A DNA stretch of 64,000 nt, from contig NC_088933.1 of NCBI RefSeq assembly GCF_038396675.1, positions 20,672,001 to 20,736,000 of the forward strand, given 5' to 3'. A program made the position numbers and the translations under genes. The notes under the pieces were generated by a model. That model ran no database searches and was not told the origin of the DNA. It saw only the letters and a program-made list of their open reading frames with translations. Positions within the stretch are counted from its first letter, which is position 1. Each line of letters begins with the position of its first letter. Below are positions 20,316 through 31,017 of the stretch, piece after piece. The stretch comes from Hydra vulgaris (Eukaryota > Cnidaria > Hydrozoa > Anthoathecata > Hydridae).

Positions 20316-22893
20316 TCAAAAAAAGGAATTGCGACGTGTTTTCATGCTTGCAAACTCATTTATTATGCCTTCATAACTTAATGTTCTTGCAACCTCGTTC
20401 TCAATAGACAGCATTGCTAAGAAAGACAAACGTTCATCGACCATTGTTGACCTATTTAAAAATACAAAGAAATAAAGCTACACGTATTTATGTATAATGA
20501 AGCAAGATTATTTATACTAACCTATGAAATGTTTTAATTAGTTTTAACTTGCTGAAGCTACGTTCTGCACTTGCAACAGTAACTGTTAAAGTAAGAATGA
20601 TTCGTAACGCAATTACTAGATTGGGATAAGTTTCTTGCAGCTCTTCTTTGTAGATGCAGTTTAGGAAGTCATATGCAGATTTTAGGAGAGCATTTTTTTC
20701 CTCCTTTATAACTATGACAAAACGTTTTAACTCCGATTCTAAATCCTCAGAATCTATATCAGCAAGCTTTATTTGCAAATTTTTGCAATAAGCAGACAGA
20801 GAATTTTCATTACAAGCTTTGATAAGACTCTCAGATCGGTAAAGAAAGTCATAAAGCTTTGTGACAACGCTGATCTGTTCAAAACGCTCTTTTACTGATG
20901 CAATTTACATATCAATAAGTGTCAAAAAGAAATCTGCTTTATACTGATGATCAGGTTGCCAAGTGTGATCAGCACACTCGTATGAATAAATCGATTTTTT
21001 TTTCGTGAACGCACCATCAAAAAAACCTTTTCAATGCCTAATACTTCTGCGATTTCTGATGCCTTAACACGTGCGTCAGAAAATCCATTTTCGCGATACT
21101 CATAAAGAAACGCTTTTGTTGCATTTATTTCACTAGCTAATATGTCGAGAGAGGTTGCAGAAGACTGAAGCAGCTTACTTGATTTGTTAATTTGAAATAA
21201 AACGTCATACCAAATAATGATTGATAATAAGAAAAACCATGTTCTAATATATTCTGTCAGCGATCGTACTTCTGTGGCTGTTGCCCCATCTCTTTTTTCT
21301 AAGGCATGTTCTTGCAATTTTTCAAGTGCCTCTAAGATTTCTTTTAAATAGAAGCGAAGTGGTTTAACACAGTTTATTCTACTTTCCCATGTGGTATCTG
21401 ATTGTGGCTTGACTGAAATTGCCACGCATGATTTTAAAATTTCCCATCGAGGAGACGATGAAAAGAGCGTGTATAACCTTGAAAGAACACCAAAAAAAGA
21501 AATTGCACTGATGGATGATAGTGCACCATCAACAATAACAAGATTGAGTGAATGGTTAGCACATGGAACATATAAGGCCTTAGGATTCATTTCCAGAAAC
21601 CTTGCTTAAACACCTTTTACTTTTACTTTCATATTAGCACCATTATCGTAAGATTGACCTCGACAGTCTAAAATGTTTAGATCCCAATTTTTTGCCTGAT
21701 TTAAAAATGCATTGAAAAGCCCTTTTCCAGTGGTATCATTTACTGTGAGATATCCAAAGAAATTTTCGGAAATATCGATACCTACTCCAGGAGTACATGT
21801 TACTGATCGCAGAATAATGCTCATTTGTTCTTTGTGCGAAACGTCTGGCGTACAATCTAAATTAATAGAATAGTATTTTGCCTTTTTTACCTTAGAAAGG
21901 TTTTTGGATTCAATCTCCCTGGCTAAAAGTCTAATCAACTCGTTCTGTGTGTCATTGCTCAAGTAGTGCTCCTTGGTTCCTTTGCATAAGCTCATTGAGA
22001 ACGGTATCATACTTAGCCAGTAATTCAAACACCCCAAGAAAGTTTCGATTGCTCTTTGAACCAATGGCTGTGTCTGAACCACGGAATGCAAGATTTCTTG
22101 CAGAAAGAAATAAGGTAATGTCTAGTATCCTTTCTAACACAGCCCTCCAAAATATCCGCTCTTTATGAAGTAACTTTTGTTGTTTCTTGTCTATGGTAGC
22201 TTGATTTGCAATGCCTGCGTTACCAAAATTGAGGAAAAAGAAATTAAGAAAAAAAAAGTAACAAAGCAATAAATTAAAGAAAATATCAGTTAACCTTTTT
22301 TGTAAAGTCATCCATTGTTCAAAGCACTTGAAATGTGCACTGCATGTTTCGTGTTCTTTAAGTTTTTTTGACAAGCCTTCCCAAGTGTTCATTCCTTGCC
22401 GGAATGGTGAAAAAGTTATCCCAAAAAGTTTGCAACAAAAACAAAACACTTTATTGCTGTTCAAAGAATATATGAGCCAAGTGCGTTCAAAGATTTCTCC
22501 ATTCTTCATCTTCCGGTTATAATAATTCAGTGAAAATCGTCTTCTTTCTAAATTGTATGGAAAATCAATTTCTATCTTTTTGAAACCACGTTTAACAATG
22601 TCACACCTCTGCGCGTAAGAAACATTATCTGGCCACTCAGAAGGATCATCACTGAGAAAAATAGGCGGAATTGTTATGGCATTTGACGTAGACTCGCATA
22701 TCAACCTATCTGACTCTACTCTATTATTCAAATAATGACAATCAGAATTATTTGTAGTTTCTGTTGGTATCGAAACACTTCTAGTCTGAACTAATGGTTT
22801 CAAAAAATGTGTTAGCTTGGGGTAATTTGCGATTTCCTCCCTGGCTGCAGCTTTTTCTCTTCTCTTAGTGGCACCACTTTTCACTTTTTTCAT
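20316..22893 (-). pseudogene. hAT transposase (ZMYM1-like), full-length but broken
   Basis: Domains in order: basic N-terminus; TTF-type zinc finger (DDPSEWPDNV, RRRFSLNYYNR, VFCFCCKLFG, HETCSAHFKC); RNLAFRGSD; DUF4371 block (YYSINLDCTPDVSHKEQMS, CRGQSYDNGANM); CANHSLNLV; WESR; and the hATC dimerisation block VASAERSFSKLKLIK. Start ATG at 22893. Breaks: frameshift near 21960-21975; in-frame TAA at 21606-21608 where CAA is expected; frameshift near 20990; TAA soon after. A 70-nt GT-AG intron (20452-20521) joins LIKTFHR to STMVDERLSFLAM in frame, ending at TGA 20316-20318. A second intron-like AT-rich 80-nt segment (22215-22294) has GT/AG ends, but its removal would shift the frame. Inactive copy. 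Confidence 0.85.
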
Positions 22894-22991
22894 ACCAATA
22901 ATTATATCGTGATATACTATCGAAATATAATTATAAACTTTTGGAAACCTTCATTGTTTTTTTGTTTTTTTATATAAAAAACTAACAACGC

Positions 22992-23119
<128 letters not shown>

Positions 23120-23304
23120 AAAAAAATCAGTTCAATGATAATGGCCTTATAACCATTTGAACTTTAAAATAAACAAATGCAAAGCGTAATAGTTTTCAAA
23201 TGCATTTGTTTCTTTAAAAACAATGCGTATGATTTAATTGAAACAAATAATAGACTTTTTATTTCATAGTATTAAAGCAAAAGTAATAACATATAGAACA
23301 GTAA

Positions 23305-23402
23305 CAAGGCCTTCTTAAACTTTTTTTAAGAAGGCCTTGAATAGTAATAGTTTAAGAAGGCCTTGTTAAAGTTAAAGTTAAAGTTTAAGAAGGCCTTGAA
23401 TA
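23305..23402. repeat. Subterminal repeats tttaagaaggccttg in hAT
   Basis: A perfect 15-bp inverted pair (23305-23319, 23325-23339) is followed by two more direct copies (about 23352 and 23386). Repeated short motifs near hAT ends can be transposase-binding sites; that role is inferred here. Confidence 0.6.
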
Positions 23403-23923
23403 GTAATAATATAAATTATTACCGAGATAAATTGTGAATCGCCAAAAATAAAAAGCGATTTATAATTTATAAATAAATAAACATTGAAATATGTAATCTA
23501 AATAATAATATATTCGCACCTAATAAAATATGCGAATTAGAGAATATGTTTCTTCGCACGATTGACTATTGCTTTTGACACGATTGCTTAATGGTTTCTC
23601 TTTAACGGTTTGACAGATTTTTATAAAGCTCACGTTTTTCATAAAATTCGGACCTCGAGAGTTAAACATTTTTTTTCTTTTTTTTCTACATGAAAAATAT
23701 TATTGCTTTTTTCACGCTTGCTTAATTTTGGTAATATCGTGTTTAAAAGCCCATGTTTTTCTATTAATAGTAACAGCAACTATATATATATATTCAAATA
23801 TTCTTATTATAAAAAATACAAAAAAAAAATAATTTCAAATTACAAAAAGGGCCCCTAAAAATCCTAGCCCCCCCCCCCCAGTTGGGGTGTGTGGGGGAGC
23901 CTAGCCACGGTTCTGTATATATA

Positions 23924-23928
23924 TATAA

Positions 23929-24022
<94 letters not shown>

Positions 24023-24043
24023 ATTATTATTATTTTATTAACA
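23924..24043. repeat. (TA)n then (TTA)n array
   Basis: Continuation of the TA array in which the hAT is inserted. It ends in (ATT)n where the Penelope-like element begins. Confidence 0.95.
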
Positions 24044-24110
24044 TCAATTAATACGAGTTTCTCTCGATACTAAATTTATTTTTATTTTTATTAAAGAAAT
24101 TTTCGCTGGA

Positions 24111-24132
24111 TTGTTGTGACCAGCGTCTTCAG
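24111..24132 (-). ncRNA. Possible hammerhead-ribozyme-like core, left copy
   Basis: Minus strand: CTGAAGA box, CGCTGG stem strand, a loop, CCAGC, then GAAA. CUGANGA and GAAA around a helix are hammerhead core features, and Penelope-like elements are known to carry hammerheads. Against it: one extra C after CTGAAGA, and no verified helix I/III or cleavage site. Confidence 0.3.
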
Positions 24133-24160
24133 CTTTAAAATTTTTTTTTTTTTTTTTTTT

Positions 24161-24586
24161 TCTCCATGCTTTATATAAGGTTACTTTCTATATATATATG
24201 TTTGTCTGCCACAAAATTTGAAATCAACTTTTGAAAGCTTTTTTCTCAACCAATTTTGCTCAAATTTTGCACACTTAATCATTTTCGATGACAATACAAG
24301 GAAATGGAAAACTTTGACCAAAAAAAAGTTAATTAAGTTAACAAAAATTTAATTTGTATTTCCCCATACATTTTATTTATTTGATATGAATTGCGTATTA
24401 CGTCACAAAAATCATTGATTTGCAAATTATTTGTAGTTTCGAAGACATTAAAGCGCAGCGATTCAAAACCTATTGTTTTTTCCATGCTTTATATAAGGTT
24501 ACTTTCTATATATATATTTTACTTTCTATATATATATTTATATAATTTATATTATATATTTATATAAATATATATATATATATTTA

Positions 24587-24673
<87 letters not shown>

Positions 24674-24837
24674 TTTTTACTTTATATATATATTTTTCCA
24701 TGCTTTATTTTAAAAGAACACTGAATTAATAAATAAAAAATTTAAAAACGTAACAGTAATTTTTCCTTCGACAAAAGATAACAAAAAAAGAATTTCTAGG
24801 CCCAATAGAATTCTGCTTGCATAAAGCATGGATTTGA
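24161..24837. mobile_element. Unclassified insertion in left Penelope copy
   Basis: Comparison with the right copy shows about 680 bp of extra sequence in the left copy's 3' UTR. It starts ccatgctttat and ends ataaagcatgg (inverse). The 36-bp string ccatgctttatataaggttactttctatatata occurs twice (24163 and 24482), and a (TA)n tract sits inside. The part 24200-24300 (tttgtctgccacaaaa..., tcaaccaattttgctcaaattttgcac) resembles 5' parts of Helitron-like elements, but no Rep/helicase is present. Confidence 0.55.
24553..24671. repeat. (TA)n microsatellite
   Basis: TA repeats with TTTA variants within the unclassified insertion. Confidence 0.95.
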
Positions 24838-24901
24838 AAAAAGAATTTTTTTTTCATTTACTAGTTGTATCTTATTTTTAAAACGGCAGTTTTATTTTAT
24901 G

Positions 24902-25583
24902 TCAATGGGATAGCTTCATCTTTTTCTGACGTAAGTGCGCCATAAATGGCGTCCAAAATTTTGTTGACACATATTGACCCTCGTCTAAATTGATACCGTT
25001 TTGTTGAGGGGTACATTGGTGGTACTGTATTTTGAGTGCCTCACAAACTTTCCTATCAAACTTTTTAATATCAACTTTTAAAGTTCTGCAACTGTCCCAG
25101 TTAATTTGTTGTGAACAATGTCTCATGTGTGTAGCTAATGCAGATCGTTCTGTTTTATTTCCAATTGTACTGTTTTTGTGTTGCTGCATGCGTGTTTTTA
25201 TTTGCATTTTTGTTTCACCTATATACTTTTTGTTACAATGACATTTAATAAGGTAGACTCCTGGGTGGCTGTTCATTTGTAGTTTAGATTTATTTCTTGA
25301 TGTTAATATTGCTTCTAGGTTCAGGTTTGATTTAAAGACCGTTTTATATCCTGCCTTCCTAAACACCTTGCGTAATTTGGGAGACAATATTGGTACCCAG
25401 GGAAATTCATATTTACCACTTTTGTTATTTATTATGGATATGTCTAGAAAATTTAGTGTTTTTTTGTCATTTTCAAATTCGATAGTATATTGTATTTTTG
25501 GATGCTGTTGATTAAGTATTGTCTTAAATTGCTCAGCATGGGCAACGTTAGAGACTCTAGCATGACTGTCATCTACGTATCTA
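24902..25583 (-). pseudogene. Penelope-like RT plus GIY-YIG endonuclease, left copy
   Basis: From the junction the minus strand reads FYRYVDDSHARV, the RT catalytic box (YVDD) of Penelope-like elements, then KTLNFLDISI. It next jumps (internal deletion near 25403) to WVPILSPKLRKVFRKAGY. The GIY-YIG nuclease domain follows: GVYLIKCHCNKKYIGET with the downstream arginine KTRMQQHK, and a CxxC-like upstream region is not obvious. Ends at PFMAHLRQKKMKLSH. The open frame continues upstream past the junction into inverse sequence, so residues before FYRYVDD are not real. Confidence 0.85.
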
Positions 25584-25586
25584 TAA

Positions 25587-26450
25587 AATGACAAAAAAAC
25601 ACTAAATTTTCTAGACATTTCCATAATAAATAACAAAAGTGGTAAATATGAATTTAAAATACACAGAAAAAATGCAGTTACTAACATTCAAGTTAAGGCA
25701 ACATCAAACCATGACCCACAAATTTTAAATGGAATATTCAAGGGCTTCGTACATAGAGCATTTAATGTATGCAGTCAAAAACATATAGAAAATGAACTGA
25801 AATTCCTTATTCAAGTATTTGTCGAAAATGGCTACAAACAATCTAATCTCATAAAAATCATAAAAGAAATAAAACGAAAGAACAAAAAATCACTAGTGAC
25901 TACTAAAAACAATGAAAACATCACCAGTACGTATCCAACAATTTCATTACCTTGGGTACCAATATTGTCTCCTAAATTACGCAAGGTGTTTAGGAAGGCA
26001 GGATATAAAACGGTCTTTAAATCAAACCTGAACCTAGAAGCAATATTAACATCAAGAAATAAATCTAAACTACAAATGAACAGCCACCCAGGAGTCTACC
26101 TTATTAAATGTCATTGTAACAAAAAGTATATAGGTGAAACAAAAATGCAAATAAAAACACGCATGCAGCAACACAAAAACAGTACAATTGGAAATAAAAC
26201 AGAACGATCTGCATTAGCTACACACATGAGACATTGTTCACAACAAATTAACTGGGACAGTTGCAGAACTTTAAAAGTTGATGCTAAAAAGTTTGATAGG
26301 AAAGTTCGTGAGGCACTCGAAATACAGTACCACCAATGTGCCCCTCAACAAAACGGTATCAATTTAGACGAGGGTCAATATGTGTCAACAAAATTTTGGA
26401 CGCCATTTATGACGCACTTACGTCAGAAAAAGATGAAGCCATCCCATTGA
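25587..26450 (+). pseudogene. Penelope-like RT thumb plus GIY-YIG endonuclease, right copy
   Basis: Frame open from about 25587 to 26450, much longer than the part after the first ATG at 25896. It starts in DKKTLNFLDISIINNKSGKYEF and continues with the RT thumb/linker missing from the left copy (NGIFKGFVHRAFNVCSQKHI, FVENGYKQSNLIKIIKEI). GIY-YIG follows: GVYLIKCHCNKKYIGETKMQ. The two endonuclease parts differ at only a few residues (for example VDAKKF versus VDIKKF), so the copies are fairly young. 5'-truncated: no catalytic YVDD. Confidence 0.85.
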
Positions 26451-26536
26451 CATAAAATAAAACTGCCGTTTTAAAAATAAGATACAAAAAAACAAAAAAA
26501 ACAAAAAAAAAAAACAAAAAAAAAAAAACTTTAAAA

Positions 26537-26568
26537 CTGAAGACGCTGGTCACAACAATCCAGCGAAA
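26537..26568 (+). ncRNA. Possible hammerhead-ribozyme-like core, right copy
   Basis: Same CTGAAGA - CGCTGG - loop - CCAGC - GAAA arrangement as at 24111-24132, in the inverse copy. Conservation could simply reflect recent common origin. Low confidence. Confidence 0.3.
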
Positions 26569-26675
26569 ATTTTTTTAATAAAGATAAAAATAAATTTAGT
26601 ATCGAGAGAAACTCGTATTAATTGATGTTTATAAAATAATAATTTACATACTCTCATACATGATGTCTACATTCA

Positions 26676-26678
<3 letters not shown>

Positions 26679-26762
<84 letters not shown>
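26679..26762. repeat. (TA)n microsatellite
   Basis: Pure TA repeats beyond the right end of the Penelope-like element. Confidence 0.97.
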
Positions 26763-26765
<3 letters not shown>

Positions 26766-26954
26766 ATATAGGAGTTTTATATATAAAAACAGAAAGACAA
26801 ATATTAACAATATGTCAGCAAAAACTATTTAGGAAAATAGTGTTTCGTTTATCAAATGAACTAAAATGGAGTTATAATAACAGTTACGCAGTCAATGAAG
26901 CAATTTCGGCTTGAATTTTGTTTACTATTTTATGTTGGACTTGTTCGCATGCAA

Positions 26955-27589
<635 letters not shown>

Positions 27590-27905
27590 AGTTCACGGAA
27601 AATATTATTGAAACAAGAAAATAGAATCTTATTTTAAGCAAAAATGTCCTTGAAATAAGAAAAAATTTCTTATTAATAAAAAGATAAATCTTAAAACAAG
27701 AGAAAAAAAATCTTTATTTGAGCAAAAATATTCTTAAAACAAGAAAAAAAAATTCTTATTTTAAGAAAAAAAATTCTTGAAACAAGAAAAAAAAATTCTT
27801 ATTTTAAGAAAAAAATTCTTGAAACAAGAAAAAATATTTTTACGTGGCGGACAAGTTTTTTTTTTTCTTGTTTTAAGACTTTTTTTGCTTAAAACAAGAA
27901 TCGTG
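27590..27905. repeat. Palindromic tandem satellite (attcttgaaacaagaa / cttattttaag)
   Basis: Alternating blocks ttcttgaaacaagaaaaaa and ttcttattttaagaaaaaa repeat about six times with drift. Each block is itself nearly palindromic. Confidence 0.8.
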
Positions 27906-28175
27906 GATTTTGCTGTGTGTTATAATGATGTTATAAAATCTAAGAATTTTACAATACATTCTATAACATATATAGAGTAAAAATATATTATTAAAATTTA
28001 ACTCCAATACATGTAAAATTAAGCCAACATTTATACAGCGTTGAGCAACGTAAAATACGTCGTATCAACTAAAAATACAACGTTAAATCAACGTAGTTGA
28101 TTTGAATCTTATTATTAAGAACAAAACAAGTTATTGTCAGTTTTTTTACGATTTTAGTCGGGTATTTGACACAAT

Positions 28176-28262
28176 TCAGTCGGGTAAGTTTTAGTTTTGA
28201 GGACATTTTTTTTTTTTTAAGAAACCAGTTGGTACTTTTAAGGATTCACCTCCCCCCCCCCC
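28176..28262. repeat. Dispersed repeat ending in poly-C, second copy
   Basis: Same order as 2622-2693: cagtcgggt, ttttagttttgaggacatttt, pyrimidines, 11-12 C. Confidence 0.6.
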
Positions 28263-28443
28263 TCTTTCCTTCTCCCTTAATTTGTTTTTAGAATTGTTTC
28301 TGTGTGTGCTAGCTGGGTATTGCTGCAAATTTTAGTCAAAAGAAAGATCACCTACAAATAAATTATACCGTGATTTTTGTACACTTGCTTTAATTCATTT
28401 AAATTTAAAAAGTTGTTTAAAACTTTTTAAAATTTAATGCAAT

Positions 28444-28495
28444 TTTTCAAATATATAAATAGTATTGTAAACAACACTATTTATATATTTGAAAA
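28444..28495. repeat. 24-bp inverted repeat, 4-nt loop
   Basis: Arms 28444-28467 and 28472-28495 with a single mismatch, loop taaa. Confidence 0.88.
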
Positions 28496-28635
28496 TATTC
28501 ACCAAATAAAAAGATACTAAGAACAAAGGTAAGGTATGTATGTATGTATGTTTATACTATATATGTATCATTAAAAAGATGATTTGCGTCAATCATATTC
28601 TGAAATTTGAATGTTTTATTATTTTTAAAACTACG

Positions 28636-28795
28636 TTTTGCCTTGTTTGCCGCCACTAAAAATATACCTTGTTTGCCGCCGCTAAAAGCATACCTTGTTA
28701 GCCGCCAAATATACGTTGTTAGCCGCCACTAAAAAGCACGTACGTCCTTATGTATTTATTCCAGAAGTACGTCCTCATGTATTTATTCCTACCTG
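28636..28795. repeat. Two adjacent minisatellites
   Basis: Four units of roughly 26 bp containing ccttgttwgccgcc (28637-28735) are followed by two 27-bp units with gtacgtccttatgtatttattcc (28739-28789). Located downstream of the ankyrin gene. Confidence 0.85.
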
Positions 28796-29008
28796 CCTAT
28801 CGCGGCTTAGATCGGCAGGAATAAATCAATTAAAAGTTTAAGTTTGTAGGAAAATCCCATGAAAAACATCAGAATATATTAATAGTATTATAGTTTGTTA
28901 TAGTTAGTATTATTGTATTTTACTGTTCAATTATTGTTTATTATAATTAAAACATTACTCTCCTTCTACTTAATCCAACAATTATTTGTTACAAACTTTA
29001 TAAAGAAA

Positions 29009-29986
29009 TCATGTATGTTTTAAATAAATAAAATAATCGAGTATCAATGTTTGCTTATTTTTTATAGATAATTCAAACGGTGTTATCCCTAGTTTGGTCG
29101 TCAAGTAAGGGTTTCCACCACGAACTGTTATACTATGAACCATTTTCAAGTTGTTTAAAATAATTGCTAAGTGTAACGCGGTCCAACCATCATTTGAGCT
29201 TTCGTTCACATGTGAGTTGTGTTGTAATAAAAATGTTAGTGCTGAAATATTTTCACCCATAACGGCAGCATGCAAGGGAATAAATCCAGACTCGTCTTGT
29301 TGAGAAATTGAACAGCCATTTTTTATTAGCGCTTTAAGACACTTATCGCAGCATTTGAATGCTGCATCATGCATTAAAAAATTCGGGTAACATCCAAGGT
29401 CATAGATTCTTTTTTTTAATATTGTCCTTATGGTTTTACAAGAGTGTATCTGAATGTTATTTTGTAAATAATCGTGAAACACTTGTCGACGATCATGTTT
29501 CCTAATGTTCGGTAGAATCAAAGAAGGCGAACTAAACGATCTTTTACTTTTTTGATTTTCATTATGTACATGAACATTGTTTGACTTGTTATTATGTATA
29601 ATATTTAAAACACTACTTGTTCTTCGATTATTAATACTATTTTGTTCTTGTCCCGAACAAACAAAAAAAAAAATATTTTTTATGAAATTTTGCTTTTCAT
29701 CTTTATCTATAAATTGTTTAAATCTTTCCGGTTGTTTGATGTATGAATTCAAACATGTTTGATCAAAATGATTGGTAGACTTGATTTTATTATTTACATC
29801 AATACAATCTCTATTTGCTTTGATACAAAACGATTGGGTTGTTTCATTAAGCAACATTGAGCTTCTAATCTGATCGAATTGATCAATTCCAAGAATATCA
29901 AACACTTTTTTCTTAGTTTTCCTGTATGAACAAGATTCATAATGTCGGTCCATAACGATGCCATGAGGAGTTTTAGAGGAAATCAT
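29009..29986 (-). CDS. Ankyrin-repeat protein, function unknown
   Basis: 325-residue open frame from the first ATG (29986); the frame continues seven codons upstream to a TTG, not used here. Residues 1-170 are polar, Asn/Ser/Lys-rich and look disordered. Residues about 205-320 form three and a half ankyrin repeats: MHDAAFKCCDKCLKALIKNG, GFIPLHAAVMGENISALTFLLQHN, GWTALHLAIILNNLKMVHSI and a degenerate GITPFELSIKNKQ. The repeats carry the LHAA and LHLA helix signatures, so the fold is clear, and the protein should bind a partner in cytosol or nucleus. No signal peptide or membrane segment. The single uninterrupted frame is unusual but undamaged; it could be one exon of a larger gene. I cannot name the orthologue. 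Confidence 0.75.
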   Translation of the reverse strand: MISSKTPHGIVMDRHYESCSYRKTKKKVFDILGIDQFDQIRSSMLLNETTQSFCIKANRDCIDVNNKIKSTNHFDQTCLNSYIKQPERFKQFIDKDEKQNFIKNIFFFVCSGQEQNSINNRRTSSVLNIIHNNKSNNVHVHNENQKSKRSFSSPSLILPNIRKHDRRQVFHDYLQNNIQIHSCKTIRTILKKRIYDLGCYPNFLMHDAAFKCCDKCLKALIKNGCSISQQDESGFIPLHAAVMGENISALTFLLQHNSHVNESSNDGWTALHLAIILNNLKMVHSITVRGGNPYLTTKLGITPFELSIKNKQTLILDYFIYLKHT

Positions 29987-30850
29987 GAAAACTTTGAGTA
30001 TTACCAACTTTGAATTACGAGATACTTCTTAAAGCTGTTTTTTAGCTATTAGTTGTCAAAAAAAATGAAAAAAAATGTTTATATCAAATAGAATGCCGTT
30101 TTTGTTCTATTAAACAGAATACTTACTTTATTAAATATATGTTAAATATACTGAATTAAAATAGTGCTTACGAAAAAAAATAATTAAGAACCACAATTAA
30201 CAAACAAACTATTAAGAAACAATGTTAAAAACCTATTAACAAATTTTATTTATGTATATATGTAAATTTATAGAAATAACAATGGTAATCTAATCTAAAA
30301 CAGATCAAAGTTTTTATAAAAATATAAAAATATATATTATATAATGAGATATTTTAAACTAAATTACAAGTTATGACGGGTAGTCTTTAAGTAAAGACAA
30401 AAACATTTTAATAAATTAGTATATATAAAAAAATTTGTTTAACATATATAGTATAAACATCCTATTTATTTACTTTTAAAGAAAAAAAAAAGCTCAATAA
30501 AAAAACGAAAAATGTGTTTTTCTGGGAAAAGATTAAATAACTTACTCAAACCGAGCTTGTTTTTACTATACTGTGCTTAATAATAATGCAAATTCATTTT
30601 TTAAATAAAAATGTCACTAAAGTATACCATCATACGCATTGATGTTCCTTAACAAAAAAAAAAAATACTCAATTTGCAGGTATCGAGTGAAGCGCGTTAT
30701 AACTTTTATTATTGTCTTGTCTCAGATTTACATTTTATGGTTTTAAAATGTGATTTTGGGAGGTCATAAGGAAACTGAAGTCTATCAGTAAACTTTAATT
30801 ATGTCTCGTTTTAAAAGTTATTTTTAAATAACTTTATTTTTTAAAAGTTT
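29987..30850. other. No gene recognised; 5' flank of ankyrin gene
   Basis: AT-rich sequence. Promoter signals cannot be told apart from background. Confidence 0.5.
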
Positions 30851-30854
30851 AATG

Positions 30855-31017
<163 letters not shown>

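Larger units (their letters stand above)
24044..26635. mobile_element. Penelope-like retroelement, two copies joined head-to-head
   Basis: The outer 24044-24150 and 26530-26632 are inverse copies of one 3' UTR, containing gaagacgctggtcacaacaatccagcg and tatcgagagaaactcgtattaat. From each end inward runs a copy of the same RT/GIY-YIG gene, minus on the left and plus on the right, meeting at about 25583. The left copy lacks about 270 nt between RT and endonuclease. The right copy is truncated within RT, 5' of NDKKTLNF. Inverted, 5'-truncated partial copies are a known habit of Penelope-like elements. Confidence 0.8.

Noticed and set aside
22215-22294. 80-nt GT...AG segment in the hAT transposase as an intron
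   Set aside because: The splice would shift the frame relative to the conserved continuation, so it is noted only as intron-like.
25587-25895. Starting the right Penelope frame at its first ATG (25896)
   Set aside because: Conserved RT thumb sequence continues upstream in frame, so the methionine is internal.
29987-30007. TTG at 30007 as start of the ankyrin gene
   Set aside because: ATG at 29986 follows seven codons later; a non-ATG start is not justified.
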